NCBI RefSeq assembly: GCF_016908525.1
Contig: NZ_JAFBEB010000004.1
Location: 248,001-312,000, forward strand
Reading direction: 5' to 3'
DNA: 64,000 bases
From: Brevibacillus fulvus
Lineage (GTDB): Bacteria > Bacillota > Bacilli > Brevibacillales > Brevibacillaceae
Shown here: piece after piece, positions 1-8,169 of the stretch
Numbering within the stretch: position 1 is the first letter of the stretch
Layout of the letters: each line of letters begins with the position of its first letter
Translations under genes and position numbers: made by a program
The notes under the pieces: generated by a model
What the model was told of the DNA's origin: nothing
Databases searched by the model: none
What the model saw: the letters and a program-made list of their open reading frames with translations, nothing else

Positions 1-7
1 CCGCTGC

Positions 8-757
8 TTACGAGAAGAAGAAACGTTTCAGCGCGTATTTATTGGTTTCTTTGTTCATGTGAGCGATCGAAGTGGTCAATGGAATACCTTTCGGGCAAGC
101 CTGCACGCAGTTTTGCGAGTTGCCGCACTCGGCAATGCCGCCTTCTCCCATCAATGCTTCCAGACGCTCATGTTTGTTCATCGCACCGGTTGGATGCTGG
201 TTGAACAAGCGAACTTGCGAAATGGCGAACGGTCCGATAAACGGAGATTTTTCATTCACGTTCGGGCACGCTTCCAGGCAGACGCCGCAAGTCATGCATT
301 TGGACAATTCATACGCCCATTGACGGTCAACCTCTGGCATCCTTGGTCCAGGACCAAGATCATAGGTACCATCAATCGGAATCCAGGCTTTGACGCGTTT
401 CAGCGCATCGAACATACGGCTGCGGTCAACAGACAGGTCGCGTTGAACCGGGAATGTGCTCATTGGTTCAATTCGGATCGGTTGCTCCAGCTTATCGACA
501 AGTGCGCTGCACGCTTGGCGAGGTTTGCCGTTGATCACCATCGAGCATGCTCCGCAAACTTCTTCCAAACAGTTGGATTCCCAAATAACCGGTTTGGTTT
601 TTTGGCCCTGTGCGTTGACAGGATTGCGCTGGATTTCCATCAATGCGGAAATCACATTCATATTTGGACGGTAAGGAACCTTGAATTCTTCCTTATAAGG
701 AGTGCTATCAGGCGTATCCTGACGGGTGATGATCAAATGAACCAGTTTGTCGGCCAT
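8..757 (-). CDS. sdhB: Succinate dehydrogenase iron-sulfur subunit
   Basis: This is the electron-transferring subunit of respiratory complex II, passing electrons from the SdhA flavin to membrane quinone. A [2Fe-2S] ligand set is visible at C63, C68, C71 and C83. The C154-MTC-GVC-LEAC164 group and C211/C217/C221 supply the [4Fe-4S] and [3Fe-4S] clusters. I place the start at the ATG at 757. An in-frame TTG at 763 exists but lies only 2 nt from the GGAGGG ribosome site, while the ATG has 8 nt. The resulting 249 residues are normal for the family. It is the last gene of sdhCAB, starting 2 nt after the sdhA stop, which implies translational coupling. Confidence 0.96.
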   Translation of the reverse strand: MADKLVHLIITRQDTPDSTPYKEEFKVPYRPNMNVISALMEIQRNPVNAQGQKTKPVIWESNCLEEVCGACSMVINGKPRQACSALVDKLEQPIRIEPMSTFPVQRDLSVDRSRMFDALKRVKAWIPIDGTYDLGPGPRMPEVDRQWAYELSKCMTCGVCLEACPNVNEKSPFIGPFAISQVRLFNQHPTGAMNKHERLEALMGEGGIAECGNSQNCVQACPKGIPLTTSIAHMNKETNKYALKRFFFS

Positions 758-759
758 GA

Positions 760-2523
760 TCAATGCCCTCCTTTCTTATCAGATGAGTAGTCGCGCTTGC
801 GCGGTTTAATCAATGAAATGTCGACGTCTTCATAGTAAATGTCAGGTGCAGTCGTCTCCGGATTGTAACGCGCCATCGTTGTTTTCAGGAACTCTTCGTC
901 ATTGCGTTCCGGGAATTCCGGTTTGTAGTGAGCACCGCGGCTTTCATTGCGTTGCAGCGCGCCCAAGGTAATCGCCCGGGCCAGCACGAGCATGTTCCAC
1001 AAGTGACGGGTGAATTGCGCACCGGAATTGCTCCACTTTTGCGTATCGTTGACGTTGATCCGTTTGTAACGCTCCATCAATTCCTGGATCTTTTCGTCTG
1101 TTTTTTGCAAACGGTCGTTGTAACGAACAACCGTAACGTTATCCGTCATCCACTCACCCAGCTCTTTGTGCAAGATGTAGGCATTTTCGGTACCATCCAT
1201 TTTCAGGATGCTATCATATTTTTCTTGTTCTTGTTTAGTATAACTCTCAAACAATGTGCTGGACAAGTCATCGGAAGACTTTGCCAAACCATTGATATAT
1301 TCCAGTGCGTTCGGTCCGGCAACCATCCCGCCGTAAATGGCCGACAAGAGAGAGTTGGCACCCAGACGGTTTGCCCCGTGTTGCGAATAGTCACATTCAC
1401 CGGCAGCAAACAATCCCGGAATGTTGGTCATCTGTTTGAAGTCCACCCACAGACCGCCCATCGAGTAGTGAACGGCAGGGAAGATGCGCATCGGTACTTT
1501 GCGCGGGTCTTCGCCAACGAATTTCTCATAGATTTCAATGATCCCGCCCAATTTTACATCCAGTTCTTTCGGATCTTTGTGCGAAAGATCGAGGTAAACC
1601 ATGTTTTCACCGTTAATTCCCAGTTTTAAATCGACGCAAACATGGAAAATCTCACGGGTAGCGATGTCACGCGGCACGAGGTTTCCGTATGCCGGATATT
1701 TCTCTTCCAGGAAATACCACGGTTTTCCGTCCCGATAAGTCCAGACGCGGCCGCCTTCACCACGAGCCGATTCGGACATCAAACGCAATTTGTCATCGCC
1801 AGGGATAGCGGTCGGGTGAATTTGAATGAATTCCCCGTTGGCATAAATCGCCCCTTGCTGATAAACAGTGGAAGCAGCTGTACCGGTATTAATAATCGAG
1901 TTGGTCGTTTTCCCGAAGATGATCCCCGGCCCCCCTGTTGCCATAATCACAGCATCGGCAGCAAAAGAAACAATTTCACCGGAACGCATGTTTTGCGCGG
2001 TAATGCCGCGGCAAACGCGTTGGTCATCCATGACGATTCCGAGGAAATCCCAATATTCGTATTTCGTTACCAAACCTTCCGTCTCATAACGACGGACTTG
2101 TTCGTCCAGCGCATACAGCAGCTGCTGGCCAGTGGTCGCTCCCGCAAATGCAGTGCGGTGGTGTTTGGTTCCCCCGAAACGGCGGAAGTCCAATAAACCT
2201 TCCGGAGTCCGGTTAAACGGCACACCCATCCTGTCCAACATGTAAATAATCCCCGGCGCCGCATCACACATCGCTTTAACCGGCGGTTGGTTGGCCAGGA
2301 AGTCGCCGCCGTAGATTGTATCATCAAAGTGCTCCCAGGTGGAGTCACCTTCCCCTTTTGTATTCACCGCTCCATTGATACCGCCCTGCGCACAGACAGA
2401 GTGGGATCGTTTTACCGGAACAAGGGAGAACAATTCAACAGGTACTCCTTTTTCTGCTACTTTGATGGTAGCCATCAAACCCGCCAGGCCACCACCGACA
2501 ATAATCACTTTACCTTTTGCCAT
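760..2523 (-). CDS. sdhA: Succinate dehydrogenase flavoprotein subunit
   Basis: This is the catalytic subunit of complex II, oxidising succinate to fumarate in the TCA cycle on the inner face of the membrane. The 587 residues carry an N-terminal dinucleotide fold (GGGLAGLMA, residues 10-18) and His41 in SHSVCAQGG, the usual site of covalent FAD attachment. The substrate-side motifs HPTAIPG and RGEGGRVW and the GANRLGANSLL loop are present. Length and motifs match the Bacillus-type enzyme. The gene lies 19 nt downstream of sdhC in one operon. Confidence 0.97.
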   Translation of the reverse strand: MAKGKVIIVGGGLAGLMATIKVAEKGVPVELFSLVPVKRSHSVCAQGGINGAVNTKGEGDSTWEHFDDTIYGGDFLANQPPVKAMCDAAPGIIYMLDRMGVPFNRTPEGLLDFRRFGGTKHHRTAFAGATTGQQLLYALDEQVRRYETEGLVTKYEYWDFLGIVMDDQRVCRGITAQNMRSGEIVSFAADAVIMATGGPGIIFGKTTNSIINTGTAASTVYQQGAIYANGEFIQIHPTAIPGDDKLRLMSESARGEGGRVWTYRDGKPWYFLEEKYPAYGNLVPRDIATREIFHVCVDLKLGINGENMVYLDLSHKDPKELDVKLGGIIEIYEKFVGEDPRKVPMRIFPAVHYSMGGLWVDFKQMTNIPGLFAAGECDYSQHGANRLGANSLLSAIYGGMVAGPNALEYINGLAKSSDDLSSTLFESYTKQEQEKYDSILKMDGTENAYILHKELGEWMTDNVTVVRYNDRLQKTDEKIQELMERYKRINVNDTQKWSNSGAQFTRHLWNMLVLARAITLGALQRNESRGAHYKPEFPERNDEEFLKTTMARYNPETTAPDIYYEDVDISLIKPRKRDYSSDKKGGH

Positions 2524-2542
2524 CGTTTAGTCCCCCTATCTT

Positions 2543-3154
2543 TTATTGGATAAATGCCGTAATTGCCCGAATACCGATAAAAGAAACAACTACGAAAATG
2601 ACCAAGGTAAAATAGCTTGCTAACCGTTGGGAACGAGGCCCAACAGTAATCCCCCAGTGAACGAGGAACGACCAGATCCCATTGGAGAAATGGAATACCG
2701 CGGCCAAAACGCCAATCACATAGAAAACCACCATGGCAGGGTTGCTCAGGATGCTTGCCATCAAGTCGTAGTTAAACTCCGTTCCCATGGCAATTTGAAT
2801 GCGAGTTTGCCATACGTGCCAGGCCACAAAAATCAAGGTGATGATGCCGGAAATCCGTTGCCAAAGGAACAAATGATTGCGGAGGTAGCCAAAATTACCT
2901 ACATTCGATTTGGCTTGAAAGGCAATATAGATACCGTAAATTGCATGGAACAACAACGGTATGTATATAAACACAAACTCCAGCACAATCAAGATCGGCA
3001 GACTCTCCATAAAAGTAACAGTGGAGTTGAATGCCTCAGCACCGCGGGTTGCCGAGTAGTTCGCCACTAAATGGACGAGCAAAAAGAGACCGATTGGTAC
3101 CAAACCCAGCAGTGAATGAATTCTTCGACTTACAAATTCCTGGCTATTCGCCAT
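2543..3154 (-). CDS. sdhC: Succinate dehydrogenase cytochrome b558 subunit
   Basis: This is the di-heme membrane anchor of complex II. About five hydrophobic helices are visible, with histidines in the first helix (RRIHSLLG, LVHLVANY), in LFHAIYGIY, in FVAWHVWQT and in FHFSNGIW that can act as heme ligands. The open frame extends upstream to 3259, but the ATG at 3154 follows AAAGGAGGG at 8 nt and gives the usual MANSQEFVSRR start and 203 residues. It is the first gene of the operon, about 215 nt downstream of a good promoter. Confidence 0.95.
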   Translation of the reverse strand: MANSQEFVSRRIHSLLGLVPIGLFLLVHLVANYSATRGAEAFNSTVTFMESLPILIVLEFVFIYIPLLFHAIYGIYIAFQAKSNVGNFGYLRNHLFLWQRISGIITLIFVAWHVWQTRIQIAMGTEFNYDLMASILSNPAMVVFYVIGVLAAVFHFSNGIWSFLVHWGITVGPRSQRLASYFTLVIFVVVSFIGIRAITAFIQ

Positions 3155-3377
3155 AAACAGGGCCCTCCTTTGGTAGTATGTAATTTTCATTGTTAAGGTT
3201 TGACACACCTTCCGCCATTTATTCCTGCCATACCCAACCGCCGCATTGACACATGCCAAATCCAGCGCATTTTAACAAGTTATGCGCTTGCAAAGATTTG
3301 TCGGGGTCAACTGAAAATTCGGTCGGCAAAAAGTGTCGGAAAAAGGAAAAAAGTGTGTTGATAATATGAACAAAATC
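3155..3377 (-). promoter_or_regulatory. Long 5' leader of sdhCAB
   Basis: If transcription starts near 3371 from the promoter below, sdhC has an untranslated leader of about 215 nt. I see no terminator or known riboswitch fold in it. The sdh leader of Bacillus subtilis is a known small-RNA target, so a regulatory role is possible but not shown here. The open frames crossing this stretch lack ribosome sites. Confidence 0.4.
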
Positions 3378-3406
3378 ATTGTACTCCTGTCATCATGCAC
3401 CGTCAA
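3378..3406 (-). promoter_or_regulatory. Sigma-A-type promoter of sdhCAB
   Basis: On the minus strand, TTGACG (3406-3401) and TACAAT (3383-3378) are separated by exactly 17 bp. A short palindrome, ATTCCA-tttt-TGGAAT at 3423-3438, lies just upstream and could be an operator. Confidence 0.7.
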
Positions 3407-3557
3407 GAACATCATTAGACTAATTCCATTTTTGGAATAGTGACATTCTTCCTTATCTCGCTGCTTTTGGGCATGTTCCGTCATTCGCTTTCATAAAATG
3501 AACGAGATGTGCATCCATTGTTCGTCATGCAAATGTTGAAAAAGGAGAATGTCCCCG

Positions 3558-4016
3558 ATGAAAAAGGTTGATGATCATTTGTCCCAACTGTTCCCAGCGC
3601 AGCTGATCACGTATGCCGAACGGATCAACATGCCTTATCTCGGATACCACCTGCTTCGCCATTATCTGTTTGAAAAGGTGCTGGGAGAGAGCGAATCTCC
3701 GATGCTATATTGGCTGGGCAAAGACTTGAGCAAGCAACTGACTCTCGACACAACCGACAGCTTGAGTCTGCTGTTTATCCGTCTCGGTCTGGGGAACCTG
3801 ACTTTGCTCAAACGGGAAACCGATCGATACGTATTTGAACTGTCTCATCCTCTTTACGAGTTTATGCCGGTGGACAGGCTGCGCCAAACGCTTTCCTTCG
3901 AATCCGGGCTGATCGCCGGAATCGTCAGCGACTGGCATGGCCGGCCCGCCCACGCTGCCCTGGAACTTTACCAAGGTTCCGGGGGTTACAAAGCTCGCAT
4001 CATCATTACTTCCTGA
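3558..4016 (+). CDS. yslB: YslB family protein (DUF2507)
   Basis: A 152-residue cytoplasmic protein of the DUF2507/YslB family, whose members share a fold with V4R-type small-molecule-binding domains. The biochemical role is not known. The N-terminal segment PYLGYHLLRHYLF and the C-terminal VSDWHGRPAHAALELYQGSGG are typical. Two in-frame ATGs exist. The one at 3558 is preferred because AAAGGAG (3541-3547) sits 10 nt away, against 1 nt for the ATG at 3549. The position divergent from sdhC is conserved in Bacillus and supports the name. Confidence 0.85.
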   Translation: MKKVDDHLSQLFPAQLITYAERINMPYLGYHLLRHYLFEKVLGESESPMLYWLGKDLSKQLTLDTTDSLSLLFIRLGLGNLTLLKRETDRYVFELSHPLYEFMPVDRLRQTLSFESGLIAGIVSDWHGRPAHAALELYQGSGGYKARIIITS

Positions 4017-4035
4017 ACTTTAATTGCAAAATAAA

Positions 4036-4072
4036 CAAGACCCTTGGCTCGCCGAAAGCCAAGGGTTTTGTT
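4036..4072. terminator. Rho-independent terminator between yslB and metX
   Basis: CCCTTGGCT (4041-4049) pairs with AGCCAAGGG (4057-4065), followed by TTTTGTTGT on the plus strand. It sits between convergent genes and mainly serves yslB; it may also work for metX. Confidence 0.85.
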
Positions 4073-4073
4073 G

Positions 4074-5150
4074 TCATCTCACGGCAATTTTCGCAAAAAA
4101 CGGCCGCAAAATCTCGCCGATCTTTTCGAATTCGATCAGGAAACCGTCGTGCCCATAGATGGATTCGACCAAATAAAACGAACTGTCGTGACCTTGGCGG
4201 GCGAGCATGTCAACGGTCGCTTTTTGCCCATCGGGAGGATACAACAGATCGTTGGTAATGCCGATCGCCACCAGCCTGGCGCGAATTTTGGCCAAAGCCT
4301 GCTCCACTCCGCCTCTGCCGCGGCCGATATCATGGGTGTCGATCGCCTTCAGCAAATAAAGATAACTGTTGGCATCAAACCGACTGACCAGTTTTTCCCC
4401 TTGATAGCGCAAATAGCTTTCGACTTGATAGCACGTTTGGTACAGATGATTCGGTTCCTGCTGGCACAGGTGCCGCCCGAACCTTTGTTCAAACAATTCT
4501 GTGGAGCGGTAAGTGATCATCCCCAGCATGCGGGCGATGGCCAGACCGCGGCTCGGGCCGGCAGCAGGATAATAATGCCCGTTCTGCCATTCGGCATCGC
4601 TGCAAATTGCCTGTCTGGCCACATCATTATAGGCAATTGCCATTGCCGTCGTCTGCGTGCAGGTAGCAATGGGAATCACCAGTTCGCTCATTTCCGGATA
4701 TTCAACGGCCCATTCATATACTTGCATCCCGCCCATCGAGCCGCCGATTACCGCATACAGCCGCTCAACCCCCAAACTGTCCAGCAATTTGCGCTGCGCT
4801 CTGACCATATCGCGAATCGTAACCAACGGAAACGAGGTGGCATAAGGCTTCCCGGTTCGCGGATTGAGACTGGCAGGTCCTGTTGAACCGTAACATCCCC
4901 CCAGCACATTGCTGCAGATCACATAATAACGATTGGTATCGATGACTTTGCCCGGCCCGATCAGCTCTCCCCACCAGCCCGGTTGATCCCCGCCGCCCGC
5001 CGCATTGGAATCGCCGGTTAAAGCATGGCAAACCAATACCGCATTTCCTTTGCTTCGATCATAAGTACCATAAGTATGATAGGCGATCGCTACATCCGTC
5101 AAAACTTCGCCCGAGTCCAATGGCAAATCACCCAGAAACGCTTTTTTCAC
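4074..5150 (-). CDS. metX: Homoserine O-acetyltransferase
   Basis: An alpha/beta-hydrolase-fold enzyme that acetylates L-homoserine, committing it to methionine synthesis. The nucleophile elbow GGSMGG puts the catalytic serine at residue 138. Asp301 (NDLLYPP) and His334 (GHDGFL) complete the triad. The frame stays open to 5270, but that extension runs through the riboswitch terminator. The GTG at 5150 has GGAGGGGA upstream and gives 358 residues, normal for MetX. Some MetX-fold proteins use succinyl-CoA, so acyl specificity is inferred. It is a single gene behind a SAM-I riboswitch and pairs functionally with metI and metC near 57 kb. Confidence 0.92.
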   Translation of the reverse strand: MKKAFLGDLPLDSGEVLTDVAIAYHTYGTYDRSKGNAVLVCHALTGDSNAAGGGDQPGWWGELIGPGKVIDTNRYYVICSNVLGGCYGSTGPASLNPRTGKPYATSFPLVTIRDMVRAQRKLLDSLGVERLYAVIGGSMGGMQVYEWAVEYPEMSELVIPIATCTQTTAMAIAYNDVARQAICSDAEWQNGHYYPAAGPSRGLAIARMLGMITYRSTELFEQRFGRHLCQQEPNHLYQTCYQVESYLRYQGEKLVSRFDANSYLYLLKAIDTHDIGRGRGGVEQALAKIRARLVAIGITNDLLYPPDGQKATVDMLARQGHDSSFYLVESIYGHDGFLIEFEKIGEILRPFFAKIAVR

Positions 5151-5197
5151 GCCGTTCCCCTCCACCCAGTACTTTTGTCTTGACGAAACAGGAATAC

Positions 5198-5353
5198 AAA
5201 AAACCCTCTTCCAAGAGAAGAGGGGGTATGCGCTGTCCAACTGCCCTCTCTTATCTCTCAGACAATACACTGTCTGCTGGAATTAGCACCTCTCCGCTGA
5301 CGCGGGGTTGCCGGGTTTCATCGGGCCAGTCCCTCCACCACTCTGGATAAGAG
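5198..5353 (-). promoter_or_regulatory. SAM-I (S-box) riboswitch upstream of metX
   Basis: The minus strand holds the conserved S-box core: GGAGGGACTGGCCC, then GATGAAACCCGGCAACC, and later GGTGCTAATTCC. It is closed by P1, CTCTTATC paired with GATAAGAG (ends near 5353 and 5247). The expression platform is a terminator with stem 5204-5210/5218-5224 and a U-run at 5203-5198. SAM binding is expected to favour termination and switch metX off. Confidence 0.95.
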
Positions 5354-5386
5354 TTTACGTTCAATTTTCAATTTTCATTTTTCATA

Positions 5387-5415
5387 ATCATACGACCAAC
5401 TGGCACAACTGTCAA
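5387..5415 (-). promoter_or_regulatory. Promoter of metX transcript
   Basis: A perfect TTGACA (5415-5410), 17 bp spacer and TATGAT (5392-5387) on the minus strand, placed just upstream of the SAM-I aptamer. Confidence 0.8.
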
Positions 5416-5461
5416 TAGTTGGAACAGGCACATTGCCGAAATCGTCTGGGCGGACACGCCG

Positions 5462-5486
5462 AAAAGCGCCTCCACGGCGGAGACGC
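5462..5486 (-). terminator. Probable terminator after the aldo/keto reductase gene
   Basis: GCGTCTCC and GGAGGCGC (plus-strand arms 5479-5486 and 5466-5473) form a stem with one G-U pair, followed by TTTT on the minus strand. It separates this gene from the metX promoter. Confidence 0.55.
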
Positions 5487-5500
5487 TGCAGCCGGATTTG

Positions 5501-6406
5501 TCAGCGGTGCGCTGTGTAGCGATTGGCTTTGCTGATCGAACGAATCCAGTCCCGTTCCTGTTCCGTCAACATGACTTCGTCAGCAGCGAGATTGGCCAGC
5601 AACTGCTCCAGTCGGCTGGCGCCCGGAACGGCTGTCGCTACTGCCGGATTGGACAAGACATAGCGCAAGGCGATTTGCGGCAATTGCCGCGATTCGTTGG
5701 TGAGCCTGGACAACTGTTCCAGCAATTCCAACAGCTCTGCCCTGCCGTAATCGAGATATTGTTCCGGCGCTTTTTGCAAATAACGTTCCGTCAAAATTCC
5801 GTTGGCCACCGGACCGCGGGCGATCAGTCCAATCCCGTTTTCCGCAAGCAGAGGCAATACTTCTTCTTCCGGACGGCGATCCAAAATACTGTATTGGCTC
5901 ATGACGCTGACGATATTGGAACGTTTGACATATTCCCGGATCACGTTGGGCCGGATCGAAGAAATCCCGTAATAACGGATATAGCCAGCTTGCTTCAATT
6001 CTTCAAACGCTTCGATCGTTTCGTCAATCGGATCGTCGATCGTGCCTCCATGAAGCTGGTATAAATCGATGTAATCGGTTTGCAGCCGGCGCAAACTTTC
6101 TTTGACCGCTTCCAAGATGTATGCTTTGGACGGGTCCCAAATCCAGCCGTCCTGCCCGGGAATTCTTCGGTTGCCCACTTTGGTAGCCAAAATCACTTCG
6201 GACCGTTTTCCTTTGATCGCTTTGCCCAACAATTCTTCATTACGGCCATAATCATACAAGTCGGCAGTGTCAAAGAAGTTGACCCCTCGGTCGATCGCTT
6301 CGTGAACGATCGAAATCGCCTTGGCTTCCTCCGTTCCCAACGTCATGCAGCCAAGGCTGATCTCGCTCACATGCAAATCAGATTTGCCCAACTGGTTGTA
6401 TCGCAT
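5501..6406 (-). CDS. Aldo/keto reductase family oxidoreductase
   Basis: A 301-residue NADPH-dependent aldo/keto reductase of the YghZ/Tas-like group, with a TIM-barrel fold. Visible landmarks are the N-terminal LGKSDLHVSEISLGCMTLG, the catalytic DTADLYDYGRNEELLG (Asp and Tyr), Lys in VILATKVG, and YIDLYQLHG with the catalytic His. The substrate cannot be told from sequence. I start at the ATG at 6406, which follows AAGGAAAG; an in-frame start at 6427 has no better site. It lies 67 nt downstream of lysC on the same strand and could be read through from it. Confidence 0.88.
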   Translation of the reverse strand: MRYNQLGKSDLHVSEISLGCMTLGTEEAKAISIVHEAIDRGVNFFDTADLYDYGRNEELLGKAIKGKRSEVILATKVGNRRIPGQDGWIWDPSKAYILEAVKESLRRLQTDYIDLYQLHGGTIDDPIDETIEAFEELKQAGYIRYYGISSIRPNVIREYVKRSNIVSVMSQYSILDRRPEEEVLPLLAENGIGLIARGPVANGILTERYLQKAPEQYLDYGRAELLELLEQLSRLTNESRQLPQIALRYVLSNPAVATAVPGASRLEQLLANLAADEVMLTEQERDWIRSISKANRYTAHR

Positions 6407-6473
6407 CGTCACTTTCCTTCTTTCCACTTTTTTTCTATCCTATCAAAACGAATGGAAAGAAGGAAAGAGCAGG

Positions 6474-7715
6474 CTACACTCCATAAACGGTTGCTTCCTC
6501 GGCGACATCCAGGCCAAAGGCGGTATGCAGCGTGCGAACGGCCAACCCGGTTTGGCTTGCCGGGATCACACAAGATACTTTGATATCGGAAGTGGAAACC
6601 ATTTTAATGGAAATCTCCTGTTCGGCCAACTGTTTGAACATTTCTGCGGCGACGCCCGGATTGTTGACCATGCCCGCGCCGACAATCGACACCTTGGTCA
6701 GCCCCTCTTCATGCTCCACTTTCTCAAACTGAAGCTTCGCCCGATTCGCCTCCAAAGTCGACAAGGTTTTCGGCAGATCATCTGCGGAGATGGTAAAGGA
6801 AATATTCGTTGCTGACGCATCATAGGAGCTTTGAATAATAATATCGACATTGACCTGATGTTCCGCCAATGTATTGAACAAACGTGACAATGCACCGTTG
6901 CGGTCCGGCATGCCGACCACGGTAATTTTCGCAATGTCTTCATCATGGGCGACACCGCTGACCACTCTTCCTGTTTCCATTGTTGCTACCTCCTCAACAT
7001 AGGTTCCATCCTCTTGGGTAAAGCTGGAGCGCACCACCAGTTTGACCTGATGTTTTTTGGCCAATTCCACGGAACGCGGATGGAGCACACCCGCCCCCAG
7101 ATTGGCCAGCTCGAGCATTTCGTCATATGAGATCGACGGCAATTTTTGCGCGGTTGGCACAACCCGCGGATCAGCCGTATAGACGCCGGCTACATCGGTA
7201 AAAATTTCGCACTTCTCCGCGTTCAGGCTGGCAGCCAGCGCTACCGCGGTCGTATCGGAACCGCCGCGCCCCAATGTCGTGATCTCTCCTTCTTCCGTAA
7301 TGCCTTGGAATCCTGCCACAATCACGATTTTATTTTGCTGCAGCTCCCGGAGAATCCGCTGGTTGTCAATATCTTTAATCCGCGCTTTCCCATGGACGGA
7401 CTCGGTGATCATGCCCGCTTGCCATCCGGTCAGCGACACGGCCGCATAGCCCCGCTGCTGCAGCGCCATCGTCAAAAGCGCAATCGAAACTTGTTCTCCG
7501 GTACTAAGCAGCATATCCATTTCCCGTTCGCTTGGGTGCGGTGCGATTTGTTTGGCCATGTCGACCAGGACATCGGTTGATTTTCCCATCGCCGACACGA
7601 CCACGACCATTTGATGTCCCGCCTCCTTGTAAGAGATGACTCTATCTGCAACCCGCAAGATCCGTTCAATAGTTCCTACCGAGGTACCACCAAATTTTTG
7701 AACAATTAACCCCAT
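6474..7715 (-). CDS. lysC: Aspartokinase
   Basis: Phosphorylates aspartate, the first step toward lysine, diaminopimelate, threonine and methionine. The 413 residues show the kinase signature KFGGTSV (residues 7-13), GRGGSDTTAVALAA in the catalytic domain, and C-terminal ACT repeats (AKITVVGMPDRNGALSR, then TKVSIVGAGMVNNPGVAAEM). These match the lysine-sensitive class with tandem ACT domains. The start at 7715 follows GGGGAG. It is preceded by a lysine riboswitch, which predicts repression by lysine at the RNA level. Confidence 0.95.
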   Translation of the reverse strand: MGLIVQKFGGTSVGTIERILRVADRVISYKEAGHQMVVVVSAMGKSTDVLVDMAKQIAPHPSEREMDMLLSTGEQVSIALLTMALQQRGYAAVSLTGWQAGMITESVHGKARIKDIDNQRILRELQQNKIVIVAGFQGITEEGEITTLGRGGSDTTAVALAASLNAEKCEIFTDVAGVYTADPRVVPTAQKLPSISYDEMLELANLGAGVLHPRSVELAKKHQVKLVVRSSFTQEDGTYVEEVATMETGRVVSGVAHDEDIAKITVVGMPDRNGALSRLFNTLAEHQVNVDIIIQSSYDASATNISFTISADDLPKTLSTLEANRAKLQFEKVEHEEGLTKVSIVGAGMVNNPGVAAEMFKQLAEQEISIKMVSTSDIKVSCVIPASQTGLAVRTLHTAFGLDVAEEATVYGV

Positions 7716-7807
7716 TCCGGCTTCTCCCCTTTTCGAGTGGTAACACATACCTCTCCAATAGTATTCTTTTCGATTTATTCAGTCCTTACATGAATTTCCC
7801 AAATCAC

Positions 7808-8103
7808 GCAAAAAAGGCAGCGACGAGGATATACCTGCCGCTGCCTGTTATTAGACATACCGGTTCCTCCTTCCCGTACACCAACGAAGACAACGAAAAA
7901 AGCCCGTTATCACCGTTTTGGTGAGATAGCTCTCCATCTGGGCCATGGGTCAGGCACAGATGACAGTCCTGCGCTTGTTCAACGCAGGCCCAGCGCATGC
8001 AGCATGGGCGGCTGATGCACTTCGGCGAATTCCCCTTTCCCGCACCTGTCGTCGATTGCCCAATCTCCAGGGGGTACTGATGGTTTTCGCGCCTCTACCT
8101 CAC
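7808..8103 (-). promoter_or_regulatory. Lysine riboswitch (L-box) upstream of lysC
   Basis: Read on the minus strand, 8103-7921 contains the L-box signatures in order: GAGGTAGAGGCGC, TCGCCGAAG, a long P4/P5 arm, CTGTCATCTG and GGAGAGCTATCTCAC. The terminal GTGAG and CTCAC pair as P1. The platform ends in a terminator with stem 7816-7822/7839-7845 and a U-run at 7815-7810. A separate hairpin (8098-8120) precedes the aptamer. Open frames crossing this stretch are not genes. Confidence 0.93.
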
Positions 8104-8140
8104 TCCATAGGGAAGTGAGGTTCATATTCATTTAGTGGTG

Positions 8141-8169
8141 ATTATATCAAACACAACAGAGCCGATCAA
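8141..8169 (-). promoter_or_regulatory. Promoter of the lysC transcript
   Basis: TTGATC (8169-8164), 17 bp, then TATAAT (8146-8141) on the minus strand. The -35 box overlaps the uvrC stop codon. Confidence 0.75.

Noticed and set aside
3272-3484. A 70-codon minus-strand frame upstream of sdhC
   Set aside because: It covers the sdh promoter and leader, has no ribosome site and does not resemble a protein family.
7804-7998. A 64-codon minus-strand open frame upstream of lysC
   Set aside because: It lies inside the lysine riboswitch and its terminator and has no ribosome site.
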